Shown: in pieces, positions 19,981 through 30,235 of the stretch
How the letters are laid out: every line of letters starts with the position of its first letter
Numbering within the stretch: position 1 is the first letter of the stretch
Origin: Zestomonas insulae
GTDB lineage: Bacteria > Pseudomonadota > Gammaproteobacteria > Pseudomonadales > Pseudomonadaceae
Direction: 5' to 3'
DNA length: 64,000 bases
Assembly: GCF_016901015.1 (NCBI RefSeq)
Contig: NZ_JAFEUP010000001.1
Coordinates: 620,001-684,000, forward strand
Notes under the pieces: model-generated
What the model was told of the DNA's origin: nothing
Seen by the model: the letters and a program-made list of their open reading frames with translations, nothing else
Databases searched by the model: none
Made by a program: the position numbers and the translations under genes

Positions 19981-22740
19981 ATGCCTCGTCTCTGTCTGGC
20001 CCTGCTGTTGCTCTGCTGCGCACTCCCGAACTGGGCCGCGTCCACACCCCTGGCGCCGCTGGACCGTGAGGAGCTGCGCCTGTCGCTGGCGCCTTATCTG
20101 AGCGTTTATGAAGATCGCGACGGCAGTCTCGATCTCGACCAGGCACGCGCCCTGCCCGACGACGCCTACGCGCCGATCAAGGGTGAGCACGCCAACCTCG
20201 GCAAGAACCACTCGACCTGGTGGTTCAAGGTGCGCCTCAACAACCTGCGCGCCCACCAGCTAGCCGGCTACCTGGAGATCAACTACCCACTGCTCGACGA
20301 CCTGCAGCTGTATCTGCTCGGCCCGGACGGACGGGTCAGCCACCAGGCTGGCGGTGACCTGCAGCCCTTCGATCAGCGCGCCGTGCAGGTGCGCAACTTC
20401 TGGTTCCCGCTGCAACTCGAGCCCGGCGCCTCGACCCTGCTGATCCGCGTACACAGCACCAGTACGGTGTTCCTGCCGCTGTACTTCAGCACCTACGCCG
20501 CCAACGCCGCCGCCCAGGAAGTGCTGATGGGCGCCAACGGCGCGTTCTATGGCGTGCTGTTCGCGATGTTCTTCTACAACCTGTTCCTGTTCATTTCCCT
20601 GCGCGAGCGCAGCTACTTCTGGTACCTGGTGTACATCCTCAACGTCGGCCTGCTGGCCAGCAGCTTCGACGGCTTGCTGTTTCAGCTGCTGCCCCAGCAG
20701 GTGGAGCTGGAAGCGATCGGCATCTACCTCTTCATGTTCAGCCATTGCCTGGCGGCACTGCAGTTCAGCCGGCACTTCCTGCACACCCAGCGCTTCGCCC
20801 CGCAGCTCGACCTGAGCCTGCGCGTGCTGATGCTACTGGTGTTCGCCGCCGTGTTGTCCGGCCCGCTGATCGGCCAGGAGCACTGGAGCGTGCTGGCCAG
20901 CCTGACCACCCTGCTGGCGTCCTTCTACCTGCTGCTGTGCGGCGGCTACGTGTGGCGCAAGGGCCTGCGCTACGGCTTCTACTACATGCTGGCGTGGGGC
21001 ATCCTGCTGTTCGCATTTATCCAGATCACCACTGACTCACTGGGCCTTGAGCTGTTCGGCATCTTCGGCGCCTCGGTGGTCAAGACTGGGGTGATCATCG
21101 AGCTGATCACCCTGTCGATTGGCCTCGCCGACCGCATCAACCTGCTCAAGGAAGAAGGTTTCCGCTCGCACCAGGCGGCCATCCAGGCCGACAGCGAGAA
21201 CAAGGCCAAGAGCCGCTTCCTGGCCAAGATGAGCCACGAGATCCGCACCCCGCTGAACGGTGTGCTGGGCATGCTGCACCTGCTCAAGGAAACCCCGCTG
21301 GACCGCAACCAGCGCTTTTACGTGGAAACCATCTCCAGCTCCGGCAGCTCGCTGATGGCGGTGATCAACGACATCCTCGACTACGCGCGCATCGAGTCCG
21401 GCAAGCTCAGCCTGGAACACATCGAGTTCGACCTCGAAGACCTGCTGTCCGACACCGTCAGCCTGTTCACCGCCCAGGCACTGGCCAAGAACCTGCGCCT
21501 CTACGTCAGCCTCGAGGGCGGCGTACCGCAACGTTTGCGCGGCGACCCGACGCGCCTCAAGCAGGTGCTGATGAACCTGCTGAGCAACGCAGTGAAGTTC
21601 ACCGCCGAGGGCCACGTGGCGATCAACGTCTGCCGCCGCGCCGGCTCGCACGGTGCCGAGCGCCTGGTGTTCAGTGTCAGCGATAGCGGCATTGGCATTC
21701 CCGAGCACGCGCAGCTGCAGCTGTTCGAATCCTTCGCCCAGGGCGACTCCAGCACCACGCGCCGCTACGGCGGCAGCGGTTTGGGCCTGGCGATCAGCAA
21801 GGAGCTGGTGGAGATGATGGGCGGCTGCATCGAGGTGCAGAGCAGCAGCCAGCAGGGCACGCGCTTCAGCTTCGACATCCCGCTGGACCGCGGCGAGGCC
21901 AGCGAGGACGAGCTCGGCACGCTGCTGCGCGGGCGTACCGCGCTGCTCTGCTCGGTCGACGGCCACGGCCTGGACGCCCTGGAGCGTCTGCTGCTGCGCT
22001 GGGGCATGCGCGTCGAGCGCTGCCGCAACCCCGAGCACCTGCTGGACTGCTTCGACGATTTCGCCACCCCGCCGCTGCTGGTGCTGATGTCACCCTGGCC
22101 AGGCAGCGCCGAGCACTGGCTGGATACCCTCAGCCCGAGCCTGGAAAGCGGCCAGCGGGTTCTCCTCCTGTGCCCACCGGACTACAGTCATCCCTTACCG
22201 AATCGGCGCGACCTGCGCCTGCTCGGCCTGACCCTGCCCTTGACTCTTCGGCCACTGCGGGAAACCCTGCTGGAGCTCTTCATGGAACGTCGCAGCGCAG
22301 CTCGTCCTGGCGTCGTCGCCCCGCTTCGCGAAAGCGGCCAAGCCCCGTGCATCCTGGTCGCCGAGGACAACCCGGTGAACCAGATGGTGGTGCAGGGCTT
22401 CCTCAAGAAGCGCGGTTATCAGGTGCGCCTGGTCAGCAACGGCCGCGCGGCGCTCAACGAGTACCAGGCCAATCCGCACAGCATCGACCTGATCCTGATG
22501 GACTGCGAAATGCCGGAAATGGACGGCTTCGAGGCCACCCAGCAGATCCGCCGCCTTGAGCAGCGCGAACGTCTAAGCGCGGTGCCGATCATCGCCCTGA
22601 CCGCGCACATTCTCGACGAGCACCGCCAGCAGGGGCTCGCCGCCGGCATGGACGACTTCCTCGGCAAGCCGCTCGACAGCGGTCTGCTCTACGCCACGCT
22701 GGACCGCTTCCTGATCGGTCAACCGCTGACCAATGAGTGA
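19981..22740 (+). CDS. 7TMR-DISM hybrid sensor histidine kinase/response regulator
   Basis: A 919-residue protein from ATG 19981 (GGAGG seven bases upstream; an in-frame ATG at 19963 is less well placed). In order: a signal peptide, a periplasmic 7TMR-DISMED2 sensor domain (about 25-165), a seven-helix 7TM-DISM region (about 175-390), HisKA with [10 protein letters not shown] and phospho-acceptor His419, HATPase_c ([18 protein letters not shown]), a degenerate receiver-like segment (about 640-760) and a C-terminal receiver with Asp841 ([12 protein letters not shown]). The layout is that of RetS/LadS relatives. Its place directly after the NAGGN operon hints at an osmotic or envelope signal. 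The ligand is unknown. Confidence 0.9.
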   Translation: MPRLCLALLLLCCALPNWAASTPLAPLDREELRLSLAPYLSVYEDRDGSLDLDQARALPDDAYAPIKGEHANLGKNHSTWWFKVRLNNLRAHQLAGYLEINYPLLDDLQLYLLGPDGRVSHQAGGDLQPFDQRAVQVRNFWFPLQLEPGASTLLIRVHSTSTVFLPLYFSTYAANAAAQEVLMGANGAFYGVLFAMFFYNLFLFISLRERSYFWYLVYILNVGLLASSFDGLLFQLLPQQVELEAIGIYLFMFSHCLAALQFSRHFLHTQRFAPQLDLSLRVLMLLVFAAVLSGPLIGQEHWSVLASLTTLLASFYLLLCGGYVWRKGLRYGFYYMLAWGILLFAFIQITTDSLGLELFGIFGASVVKTGVIIELITLSIGLADRINLLKEEGFRSHQAAIQADSENKAKSRFLAKMSHEIRTPLNGVLGMLHLLKETPLDRNQRFYVETISSSGSSLMAVINDILDYARIESGKLSLEHIEFDLEDLLSDTVSLFTAQALAKNLRLYVSLEGGVPQRLRGDPTRLKQVLMNLLSNAVKFTAEGHVAINVCRRAGSHGAERLVFSVSDSGIGIPEHAQLQLFESFAQGDSSTTRRYGGSGLGLAISKELVEMMGGCIEVQSSSQQGTRFSFDIPLDRGEASEDELGTLLRGRTALLCSVDGHGLDALERLLLRWGMRVERCRNPEHLLDCFDDFATPPLLVLMSPWPGSAEHWLDTLSPSLESGQRVLLLCPPDYSHPLPNRRDLRLLGLTLPLTLRPLRETLLELFMERRSAARPGVVAPLRESGQAPCILVAEDNPVNQMVVQGFLKKRGYQVRLVSNGRAALNEYQANPHSIDLILMDCEMPEMDGFEATQQIRRLEQRERLSAVPIIALTAHILDEHRQQGLAAGMDDFLGKPLDSGLLYATLDRFLIGQPLTNE

Positions 22741-22770
22741 TAGCATCGGCGCCCGCGACGGAGTACCGCC

Positions 22771-23007
22771 ATGCTGATTCCCCACGACCTGCTCGAAGCC
22801 GACACCCTGACCCGCCTGATCGAGGATTTCGTCACCCGCGACGGCACCGACAATGGCGATGAGACGCCGCTGCAGACGCGCGTCGAACGCGTGCGCCGGG
22901 CGCTGGACAAGGGCGAGGCGGTAATCGTCTTCGATGCCGACAGCAGCCAGTGCCAGCTGGCCATGAAGCGCGACGTGCCGAAGGAATGGCTGGAGCAGGA
23001 CGACTAG
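22771..23007 (+). CDS. YheU family protein (UPF0270)
   Basis: This 78-residue protein has the conserved start MLIPHDLLEADTLTRLIEDFVTRDGTDNG and the segment KGEAVIVFDADSSQCQL characteristic of YheU/UPF0270. It is a small cytoplasmic protein of unknown function. It follows the hybrid kinase by 30 bases and may be in the same transcript; an ACGGAG site precedes the start. Confidence 0.9.
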   Translation: MLIPHDLLEADTLTRLIEDFVTRDGTDNGDETPLQTRVERVRRALDKGEAVIVFDADSSQCQLAMKRDVPKEWLEQDD

Positions 23008-23017
23008 CGCGAGCGGT

Positions 23018-23350
23018 TCAGCTCGACGAAAAGCGCGGCCCGAACAGCACGATGCTGGCGCCCAGCACGCACAGCGCCGCGCCCAGCCAGTCGCTGGCCA
23101 GCGGGCGGGTGCGCTCGATGGCCATCAGCCAGAGCAGTGACGCGACGATATAGATGCCGCCATAGGCGGCGTAGGCACGCCCCGCATACGCCGCCTCGGC
23201 GCGCGTCAGCAGCAGGGCGAACAGCGTCAGGCTGAGCAGCCCGGGGGCCATCCACCAGGCGCTCTTACCCAGCCGCAGCCACATCCAGAAGGCGTAGCAG
23301 CCGGCGATCTCGAACAGCGCGGCGAGGAAGAACCACAGGTAATTGAGCAT
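23018..23350 (-). CDS. YnfA family membrane protein (UPF0060)
   Basis: This 110-residue protein has four hydrophobic helices and the family core [24 protein letters not shown] together with [15 protein letters not shown]. The fold is related to small multidrug resistance transporters; transport activity for this member is not established. It converges on the yheU-like gene with 10 bases between the stops and lies 9 bases after the upstream leftward gene at 23360. Confidence 0.9.
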   Translation of the reverse strand: MLNYLWFFLAALFEIAGCYAFWMWLRLGKSAWWMAPGLLSLTLFALLLTRAEAAYAGRAYAAYGGIYIVASLLWLMAIERTRPLASDWLGAALCVLGASIVLFGPRFSSS

Positions 23351-23359
23351 GAGGAAGTC

Positions 23360-23785
23360 CTACCCGTGCAGGTTGCCTTCACGTTCCCAGGCACAGCGCA
23401 CGCGCAAGCTGTCCTGCGGACTGTGGAAGCCTTTTTCCGACTCCCAGCGGAAGGTGTGGGTACCGTTCAGTTCGGTCTCCAGGTGCACCACCGCGCTGGC
23501 CCAGTACAGGCGGCGTAGCAGCTCCTCGAAGCGCTCGACCCACAGCTTCCACTCGTACTCCACCGCGCGGTAGCTGGCACCGAAATGAATCAGCTGGGTC
23601 TGGTACAGACCCTGACCCGGCTGCTCGCAGAAGGAGAACATCTCGCGGCCGAGAAACGGCCAGGCGTCGCCGCGCGGCAAGCTGTCCAGCTCGCGGCGGT
23701 TGCTGGCCCGGCGCAGGCGGCGCTCGTCCGCATCGGCCGAGGGCCAATCGCGGATGCAGCCATAGACGAGGGACTCGGATTCCAC
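23360..23785 (-). CDS. Conserved hypothetical protein
   Basis: I do not recognise this 141-residue protein. The GTG start at 23785 is preferred over an upstream TTG at 23800 because GGAG lies seven bases before it. The chain is soluble and aromatic-rich, with FSFCEQPGQGLYQTQLIHFGASYRAVEYEWKLWVERFEELLRRLYW in the middle and no membrane segment. The periodic acid/aromatic helix suggests a compact alpha/beta protein. It precedes ynfA by 9 bases in the same direction. Confidence 0.6.
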   Translation of the reverse strand: MESESLVYGCIRDWPSADADERRLRRASNRRELDSLPRGDAWPFLGREMFSFCEQPGQGLYQTQLIHFGASYRAVEYEWKLWVERFEELLRRLYWASAVVHLETELNGTHTFRWESEKGFHSPQDSLRVRCAWEREGNLHG

Positions 23786-23881
23786 GCAATCACTCCACAA
23801 CAGGAACGCAGCCTTCTAACACAGGCCTGGGCCAGGGGAAACCGTCAGCGCGGCAAACCATGCACAGGTTGGCGCGGACAA

Positions 23882-23910
23882 AACAAAGGCGCCATTACGG
23901 CGCCTTTGTT
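23882..23910 (-). terminator. Intrinsic terminator of the phosphate transporter gene
   Basis: A 12-bp perfect stem, AACAAAGGCGCC / GGCGCCTTTGTT, with a 5-base loop lies just past the stop of the PiT gene. Read leftward it is followed by TTTG. It may also act on rightward transcripts. Confidence 0.85.
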
Positions 23911-23924
23911 CAGCGGCTGAATGC

Positions 23925-25400
23925 TCAGCCGACGAAGCGCGTGGCCAGCCAGAACAGGCCGGCGGCCAGGCACATCGAGGTCGGCAGGGTCAGCACCCAG
24001 GCCATCAGGATGGTGCGCACGGTGCCGCCCTGTAGGCCGCTCTTGTTGGCGACCATGGTCCCGGCGACGCCGGAGGACAGTACGTGGGTGGTCGACACCG
24101 GCAGGCTGAACACGTTGGCCAGGCCAATGGCGCAGGCCGCGGTGATCTGCGCCGACATGCCCTGGGCGTAGGTCATGCCCTGCTTGCCGATCTTCTCGCC
24201 GACGGTCAGCACCACGCGCTTCCAGCCGACCATGGTGCCGATGCCGAGCGCCAGGGCGACGGCGATGATCACCCAGAACGGTGCGTATTCGGTGGTCGCG
24301 GTGAGGTCCTTGCGCAGCTTGTCGAGGTCGGCCTTCTCGCGCGCCGCCAGCCCTTCCAGCTTGCCGACCTTCTTCGCGGTGTCATCCAGGCAGAGCAGGT
24401 GACGACGCACCTCGATGCGCTTTTCAGCGTCCAAGGCGTTGTAGTCGGTCACGCCCTTGAGGGTGGACAGCAGCGAGGCAATGGTCGGTTCGGTCAGCTT
24501 GGGATCGCAGCGGAACTGCTTGGGCAGGTCGGTCGTACCGTTGGTCTTGCCCAGCGCCAGGTACTCGCTGAGCGAATCGCTGTTGCGCTCATAGAACTGG
24601 CTGAGGTGCAGGGTGGCGTCGCGGGTCCGTTCGATCTGGTAGGTGGTGCTGTTCAGATCGAGCACGAACAGGCCAGGCACGATACCGATCAGCACCAGCA
24701 TGATCAGGCCGATGCCCTTCTGACCGTCGTTGGAGCCGTGCACGAAGCTCACCGCCATGGCCGAGAGAACCAGCACCAGACGGTTCCAGAACGGCGGATG
24801 CTTCTTGCCCTTGACCTCTTTGCGGCTTTCCGGGGTGTTGTGCATCTTCGAGGCCGGCAGCCACCACTTCAGGCCCAGCAGGATCAATGCGGCGACCGCG
24901 AAGCCCGCCATCGGCGAGACCACCAGGGAGATGCCGATGTCGATCGCCTTCTGCCAGTTGACCCCATCGGCCAGGGAAATTTCGGTGATCAGCGCGTTGG
25001 CCAGGCCGACGCCGAGAATCGAACCGATCAGGGTGTGCGAACTGGAGGCCGGAATGCCGAAGTACCAAGTGCCGAGGTTCCAGGCGATGGCCGCCGTCAG
25101 CAGCGAGAACACCATGGCCAGACCGTGACCGGTGTTGACGTTGATCAGCAGCTCGACCGGCAGCAGGTGGACGATGGCGTAGGCCACTCCGACGCCACCG
25201 AGCAGCACGCCGAGGAAGTTGAAGATCCCCGAGAGAATCACCGCCAGATGCGCCGGCATCGCTTTGGTGTAGATGACCGTGGCCACCGCGTTGGCGGTGT
25301 CGTGGAAACCATTGATGAACTCGAAGAACAGCACGAAGGCCAATGCGAGCACGAGGCTGACGAGCACCCAGGCATCGAGGCCGCTGAGAAGATCGAACAT
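23925..25400 (-). CDS. pitA: PiT-family inorganic phosphate transporter
   Basis: This 491-residue membrane protein has the two PHO4 signatures, FINGFHDTANAVATVIYTKA near the N-terminus and VHGSNDGQKGIGLIML in the middle, plus the C-terminal repeat LPVSTTHVLSSGVAGT. A large hydrophilic loop (about residues 250-365) separates the membrane halves. PitA-type proteins import metal-phosphate complexes using the proton gradient and work constitutively at low affinity. It is transcribed alone, with its own terminator at 23882. Confidence 0.93.
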   Translation of the reverse strand: MFDLLSGLDAWVLVSLVLALAFVLFFEFINGFHDTANAVATVIYTKAMPAHLAVILSGIFNFLGVLLGGVGVAYAIVHLLPVELLINVNTGHGLAMVFSLLTAAIAWNLGTWYFGIPASSSHTLIGSILGVGLANALITEISLADGVNWQKAIDIGISLVVSPMAGFAVAALILLGLKWWLPASKMHNTPESRKEVKGKKHPPFWNRLVLVLSAMAVSFVHGSNDGQKGIGLIMLVLIGIVPGLFVLDLNSTTYQIERTRDATLHLSQFYERNSDSLSEYLALGKTNGTTDLPKQFRCDPKLTEPTIASLLSTLKGVTDYNALDAEKRIEVRRHLLCLDDTAKKVGKLEGLAAREKADLDKLRKDLTATTEYAPFWVIIAVALALGIGTMVGWKRVVLTVGEKIGKQGMTYAQGMSAQITAACAIGLANVFSLPVSTTHVLSSGVAGTMVANKSGLQGGTVRTILMAWVLTLPTSMCLAAGLFWLATRFVG

Positions 25401-25597
25401 AAGGTTGTTTAGACCCGGTCAAAAGGGGGCGGGATTATGCCAGATAAAGGCCGTGAACAAAGCCACAAACCGCTGGCAGGTAAAGCTAGCAGGGAAAACC
25501 CCCAGCGCACGTTCAACACCGCGCGGGCCGCGAATTCCCTGGCGCCTCACGCGCAATCCCGCACCGCAGAGCCGGCCGGGGAAAAACCCGGCAACAC

Positions 25598-26773
25598 TCA
25601 GGCCGGCCCTGCCCCGCTCGCCTTGCCACGCGGGCTGAGGCACCAGGCCAAACCGCTCATCAGCAGCGCCAGCACGCTCAGCACCAGGAACGGCAATTGG
25701 TAGGAGCCGGCTAGGTCGCGACCAAGGCCGGTGAGCACCGGCGCAAAACAGCCGATGCAGTAGCCGGCGAACAGCATCATCGCCGTCCAGCGGCTGACCG
25801 CCAGCGGCGTGTGCGCTTCATATAAAGGCAGCACCAGCGACAGCGCGAACGAGCCGCTGAGGCCGAGGCCGAGCAGCGCCGCCCAGACGTCCGGCAGGAA
25901 GGTCGGCACGAAGGTGATCAGCGTCAGGCACAGGGCCGAGGACAGCCCGCAGATCATCAGCAGCAGGTAACGGTTGTCATAACGCTGCGCCAGCCAGGGC
26001 AGCAGGTAGGCGCTGACCAGGCCGACCAGCATGAAGCTGCTGAACAGCGCGTTGCTGTGCAGCGCGCTCAGGCCGGCCTCGTGGTAGCGCGCCACCAGCC
26101 AGGTGGTCAGCGCGTAGAACAGCCCCGCCTGGATGGCGAAGAAGCCGGTGACCAGCCAGGCCCGCGGTTCGCGCCAGGGCAGCCCGCCGCTCGTCGCCTC
26201 ACTGGCACTCTCGCGGGTGTTGGGGACGAACAGCCAGAGCAGCATCGCACCTAGCGCCGGAAGCGCCCAGAACGCCAACCCGTGAGCCCAGTCGTCGCCG
26301 AGCAGGTGCATCGCCGGGGTGGTCAGCACCGCGCCGGCTGCACCGCCGACCGTCATGCACAACGAATAGAGGCCGACCACGCGACCGACCTGACCGACGA
26401 AATGACGCTTGATGAAGCCGGACAGCAGCGGCCCGGCTACCGCGATGCCGGCGCCGACCAGCACCGAGCTGCCGATCAGGATCAGGCTCGAATGGCCGGC
26501 CAGACGCACGCCCAGGGCCACGCCGATCAGCCCGAGGCAGACGAGAATGGTGCGTTCCAGGCCGAAGCGCAGGGCAATCCGCGGCGCCAGCGGCGCGAGC
26601 AGGCCCATGCACAAAACCGGCAACGCGGTGGTCAGGCTGACCAGACCGCGGCTCAGGCCGAGTTCGGCGGCGATCCGTTCGATCAGTGGTGCGAGGGAGG
26701 TGATGCCAGGACGCAGGTTGATCGCCGCCAGCAACAGCGCGAGCAACAGCAGCACGCGGGACAGTGGTTTCAC
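25598..26773 (-). CDS. MFS transporter, CynX/NimT type
   Basis: A 391-residue protein with twelve predicted helices. It opens with LLALLLAAINLRPGITSLAPLIERI, the region where CynX/NimT proteins carry their conserved R-x-x-x-T-S pattern. The start is GTG at 26773, with GGAG five bases upstream; the longer open frame upstream is not hydrophobic. CynX-type carriers move cyanate or nitroimidazole-like compounds, but no cyanase gene is nearby, so the substrate is open. Confidence 0.85.
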   Translation of the reverse strand: MKPLSRVLLLLALLLAAINLRPGITSLAPLIERIAAELGLSRGLVSLTTALPVLCMGLLAPLAPRIALRFGLERTILVCLGLIGVALGVRLAGHSSLILIGSSVLVGAGIAVAGPLLSGFIKRHFVGQVGRVVGLYSLCMTVGGAAGAVLTTPAMHLLGDDWAHGLAFWALPALGAMLLWLFVPNTRESASEATSGGLPWREPRAWLVTGFFAIQAGLFYALTTWLVARYHEAGLSALHSNALFSSFMLVGLVSAYLLPWLAQRYDNRYLLLMICGLSSALCLTLITFVPTFLPDVWAALLGLGLSGSFALSLVLPLYEAHTPLAVSRWTAMMLFAGYCIGCFAPVLTGLGRDLAGSYQLPFLVLSVLALLMSGLAWCLSPRGKASGAGPA

Positions 26774-26879
26774 GACAGCTCCAACCGGACCGAGGGGCAG
26801 CCACCCTACCCCTCGTGCCGTCCGTCGGGCAACCCCGACGGTGCAAAACCTGACCACCTGGACAGTGGTCAGCGGCCGG

Positions 26880-27683
26880 TTACTTGGCCTTGGCGCGCAT
26901 CTTCACGGCCATCGAGGCCATTTCGTCGTACAGCGCCTGCGGGTTCTGCTGCTTGATCTTCCAGGCGGCGCGACCCATTTCGTGCGGCAGGATCATGAAC
27001 TCGCCCTTGGCCACTTCGGCATGGATGTAGTCGGCGATGTCGGCGGCGCTGATCGGCGAGCCTTCGAGCAGCTTGCCGATCTGCGACTTCATTTCCGGGT
27101 GCGGGCCGCGGAACGAGTCGAGCAGGTTGGTCTGGAAGAACGACGGGCAGACCACGTGCACACCCACTTCGCGCTGCTTGAACTCGACCAGCAGGCTTTC
27201 CGACAGGGCCACCACACCGGCCTTGGCGACGTTGTAGTTGGCCATTGCCGGGCCCTGCATCAGCGCCGCCATCGAGGCGATGTTGATGATCTTGCCCTTG
27301 CTACGCTCGAGCAGCGGCAGGAAGGCCTTGCAACCTTTGACCACGCCCATCAGGTTGATCGCGATCTGCCAGTCCCAATCCTCCAGCGACAGCTCCTCGA
27401 AGAAGCCGCCCGAGGCCACGCCGGCGTTGTTGACGATCACGTCGACGCCGCCGAACTGCTGCTCGCAGGACTGCGCCAAAGCGGTCAGCTGGCTGTAATC
27501 GCGGACATCGCAGCGCTGGGTGAAGCCGTCACCGCCGGCTTCGCGCACCAGCTTGAGGGTTTCCGCCAGCCCCGCCTCGTTGACGTCAGCCAGCGCCAGT
27601 CGGGCGCCATCACGGGCCCAACGCAGGGCGATTTCCCGGCCGAGACCGGAACCAGCACCAGTAATCATGATGCGATTTTGCAT
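26880..27683 (-). CDS. Short-chain dehydrogenase/reductase
   Basis: This 267-residue SDR has the cofactor motif TGAGSGLGREIA at residues 8-19, NNAGVA near residue 89, and the catalytic Ser-Tyr-Lys set in NIASMAALMQG and YNVAKAG. The acidic residue in LALADVN after the second strand suggests preference for NAD(H). A C-terminal extension (MGRAAWKIKQQNPQALYDEM) is typical of a lipid- or ketone-acting subgroup, though the substrate is unknown. It is transcribed alone. Confidence 0.9.
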   Translation of the reverse strand: MQNRIMITGAGSGLGREIALRWARDGARLALADVNEAGLAETLKLVREAGGDGFTQRCDVRDYSQLTALAQSCEQQFGGVDVIVNNAGVASGGFFEELSLEDWDWQIAINLMGVVKGCKAFLPLLERSKGKIINIASMAALMQGPAMANYNVAKAGVVALSESLLVEFKQREVGVHVVCPSFFQTNLLDSFRGPHPEMKSQIGKLLEGSPISAADIADYIHAEVAKGEFMILPHEMGRAAWKIKQQNPQALYDEMASMAVKMRAKAK

Positions 27684-27807
27684 GGATGAGGCTGCCTTTC
27701 TTATGTGCGGGGGAAGTTGCTCGCAGTGTAGCGAAGGTAATGTCGCGGCCGCCGCACAATCAAAATGCTGAATGATCAGAGCAAAAATGCCTCGCCCCAC
27801 GCGCCCT

Positions 27808-28182
27808 TCAGGCACGCCAGCGACGCAGCACGAACAGGTACACCGCGGCATTCACCAGCACCACCACGAGGCCCAGCCATAGCTGAATCTGCACGGTGAG
27901 CCCGGCCGGATAGATCAGCGGGATCAGGTACTGCTCGACAAAGCCGCCGGGATAGCCCGCCTCGCCGGCGGCCAGGCGCAGGCGGTTCTCCAGCGGCGTC
28001 AGCGGGCAGCGCCAGTGCATCAACTCGACCAGCATGCCCCAGGCCACCGCCGGCAGGTGCAGCCAGGCCAGCCTGCGCCAGCGCAGCACCAGCAGACCGC
28101 CGGCGAGGACGAAGAGAATGAACAGGCCATGCACCAGCACCACGCCATCGGCGAGCAGCCGGTAGCTCAGACCGCCGTCCAT
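27808..28182 (-). CDS. DUF2784 family membrane protein
   Basis: This 124-residue protein has four hydrophobic helices. The family pattern is visible: a first helix with DGVVLVHGLFILFVLAGGLL, then LVELMHWRCPLTPLENRLR with the conserved CPLT, and GGFVEQYLIPLIYP. The function is unknown. It lies in the inner membrane, transcribed leftward and divergent from the DUF3309-like small gene. Confidence 0.87.
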   Translation of the reverse strand: MDGGLSYRLLADGVVLVHGLFILFVLAGGLLVLRWRRLAWLHLPAVAWGMLVELMHWRCPLTPLENRLRLAAGEAGYPGGFVEQYLIPLIYPAGLTVQIQLWLGLVVVLVNAAVYLFVLRRWRA

Positions 28183-28320
28183 GCCCCGCCCCGGCGCGCC
28201 AACCCGGCTGAATCTTTACCGAACGGCGCAGTCGGACCTAGTAAGCGTGCCATCACTCTGCCCCACCGGATGGCAATGCCGAACCAATCCCAAACAGAGT
28301 TGTGAACAAGGAGTTCCACT

Positions 28321-28479
28321 ATGAGCCTCGGCACTATCCTGATCATCATCTTGATCCTGCTGCTGATTGGTGGCCTGCCAGTCTTCCCCCACTCGCGCAG
28401 CTGGGGTTACGGGCCGTCCGGTATTCTCGGCGTTGTACTGGTCGTCATCCTGATTCTGGTCCTGCTTGGCAGGATATAG
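28321..28479 (+). CDS. DUF3309-like small membrane protein
   Basis: A 52-residue protein: MSLGTILIIILILLLIGG at the start, a central segment PHSRSWGYGPSG, and a second helix VVLVVILILVLLG. AAGGAG lies seven bases before the ATG and a strong terminator follows 14 bases after the stop, so this is a genuine one-gene unit. The two-helix hairpin with the conserved Trp-Gly-Tyr-Gly-Pro turn matches DUF3309 (from memory). It is often stress-associated in Pseudomonas, which is inference here. Confidence 0.85.
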   Translation: MSLGTILIIILILLLIGGLPVFPHSRSWGYGPSGILGVVLVVILILVLLGRI

Positions 28480-28492
28480 CCCCGCCCCACGC

Positions 28493-28519
28493 AAAAAGCC
28501 CCGCTCGACGGGGCTTTTT
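28493..28519 (+). terminator. Intrinsic terminator of the DUF3309-like gene
   Basis: An 11-bp perfect stem, AAAAAGCCCCG / CGGGGCTTTTT, with a 5-base loop and T5 run follows the small membrane protein gene. Confidence 0.92.
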
Positions 28520-28530
28520 CTTGCGCCATG

Positions 28531-28556
28531 AAAAAGGGCAGCCCGAAGGCTGCCCC
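28531..28556 (-). terminator. Intrinsic terminator of the actP operon
   Basis: Read leftward, the stem GGGCAGCC / GGCTGCCC with a TTCG tetraloop is followed by five T. It lies 20 bases beyond the actP stop and is separate from the neighbouring rightward terminator. Confidence 0.92.
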
Positions 28557-28576
28557 GTTGCTCCAGCGGTTGTCGA

Positions 28577-30235
28577 TCAGTGGGCCACGGCACCACTGGC
28601 GCCCAGGCCGGTCTGCGAACGGACGAACTGGGAGAAGAAGCGCCCGCGTTCTTCGTTGGCGGCGGTGGACTTGTCGGTGACCGAGAAGAACCAGATGCCG
28701 ACGAACGCGACGATCATCGAGAACAGCGCCGGATACTCATAGGGGTAGATCGGCTTGGCGTTGCCGAGGATCTGCACCCAGATGGTTGGGCCGAGGATCA
28801 TCAGCGCCACCGCGGTGAGCAGGCCGAGCCAGCCGCCGATCATCGCGCCACGGGTGGTCAGGCGTTTCCAGTACATCGAGAGGATCAGCACCGGGAAGTT
28901 GCAGCTCGCCGCGATGGAGAAGGCCAGGCCGACCATGAAGGCGATGTTCTGCTTCTCGAACAGGATGCCCAGGCCGATGGCCAGCACACCGAGGATCACG
29001 GTGGTGATCTTCGACACGCGCAGCTCATCCTTCTCGACCGCCTTGCCCTTCTTGATCACGCTGGCATACAGGTCGTGGGACACCGCCGAGGCGCCGGACA
29101 GGGTCAGGCCGGCGACCACCGCGAGGATGGTGGCGAAGGCCACCGCCGAGATGAAGCCGAGGAACAGGCTGCCGCCCACCGCGTCGGCCAGGTGCACCGC
29201 CGCCATGTTGTTGCCGCCCAGCAGTGCGCCTGCGGCGTCCTTGAAGGTCGGGTTGGTGCTGACCAGAAGGATCGCGCCGAAGCCAATGATGAAGGTCAGG
29301 ATATAGAAGTAGCCGATGAAGCCGGTGGCGAAGAACACCGATTTGCGGGCTTCCTTGGCGTCGCCGACGGTGAAGAAGCGCATCAGGATGTGCGGCAGGC
29401 CGGCGGTGCCGAACATCAGCGCCAGGCCGAGCGAGATCGCCGAGATCGGGTCCTTGACCAGGCCGCCGGGGCTCATGATCGCCTCGCCTTTCGGGTGGAC
29501 CTTGATGGCTTCGCTGAACAGCGCGCTGATATCGAAGTTGACGTGAGCCAACACCATAATCGCCATGAACGAAGCGCCGGAGAGCAGCAGCACGGCCTTG
29601 ATGATCTGCACCCAGGTGGTCGCCAGCATGCCGCCGAACAGCACGTAGAGCACCATCAGGACGCCGACCAGCACCACCGCGACGTGGTAGTTGAGGCCGA
29701 ACAGCAACTCGATCAGCTTGCCGGCACCGACCATCTGCGCGATCAGGTAGAAGGCCACCACCACCAGGGTGCCGCACGCCGACAGGCTGCGGATCTGCAC
29801 CTGGCCGAGGCGATAGGAGGCGACGTCGGCGAAGGTGTACTTGCCGAGGTTGCGCAGGCGTTCCGCGATCAGGAACAGGATGATCGGCCAGCCGACCAGA
29901 AAGCCGATCGAGTAGATCAGGCCGTCGTAGCCGGAGGCGAACACCAATGCGGAAATACCCAGGAACGACGCCGCCGACATGTAATCGCCGGCGATCGCCA
30001 GGCCGTTCTGGAAGCCGGTGATGCGGCCGCCGGCGGAATAGAAGTCGGAGGTCGACTTGCTGCGCTTGGCCGCCCAATAGGTGATGCCCAGGGTCAGGCC
30101 GACGAAGGCGACGAACATCACGATGGCGGAGAGGTTGAGCGGCTGACGCTGCACCTCGCCTTCGATCGCGCCTGCCGCCCAGAGAGTCGGCGCCACGGCC
30201 AGCAGGCCGAGGCTGGTAAGAATGCGCCCGATCAT
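28577..30235 (-). CDS. actP: Cation/acetate symporter ActP
   Basis: This 552-residue sodium:solute symporter (SLC5 family) has an N-terminal signal-like segment and about thirteen helices. The recognisable regions are [40 protein letters not shown] and [27 protein letters not shown]. It imports acetate and related short carboxylates. The start overlaps the DUF485 stop by four bases (ATGA), the standard yjcH-actP arrangement. A tandem dyad lies upstream of the operon, and the CrbS/MxtR-type kinase at 59395 is the likely regulator by family knowledge. Confidence 0.95.
   Translation of the reverse strand: MIGRILTSLGLLAVAPTLWAAGAIEGEVQRQPLNLSAIVMFVAFVGLTLGITYWAAKRSKSTSDFYSAGGRITGFQNGLAIAGDYMSAASFLGISALVFASGYDGLIYSIGFLVGWPIILFLIAERLRNLGKYTFADVASYRLGQVQIRSLSACGTLVVVAFYLIAQMVGAGKLIELLFGLNYHVAVVLVGVLMVLYVLFGGMLATTWVQIIKAVLLLSGASFMAIMVLAHVNFDISALFSEAIKVHPKGEAIMSPGGLVKDPISAISLGLALMFGTAGLPHILMRFFTVGDAKEARKSVFFATGFIGYFYILTFIIGFGAILLVSTNPTFKDAAGALLGGNNMAAVHLADAVGGSLFLGFISAVAFATILAVVAGLTLSGASAVSHDLYASVIKKGKAVEKDELRVSKITTVILGVLAIGLGILFEKQNIAFMVGLAFSIAASCNFPVLILSMYWKRLTTRGAMIGGWLGLLTAVALMILGPTIWVQILGNAKPIYPYEYPALFSMIVAFVGIWFFSVTDKSTAANEERGRFFSQFVRSQTGLGASGAVAH

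Noticed and set aside
25437-25703. Small open frames between pitA and the CynX-like gene
   Set aside because: They run across the 3' end of the MFS gene and look like low-complexity shadow translation.
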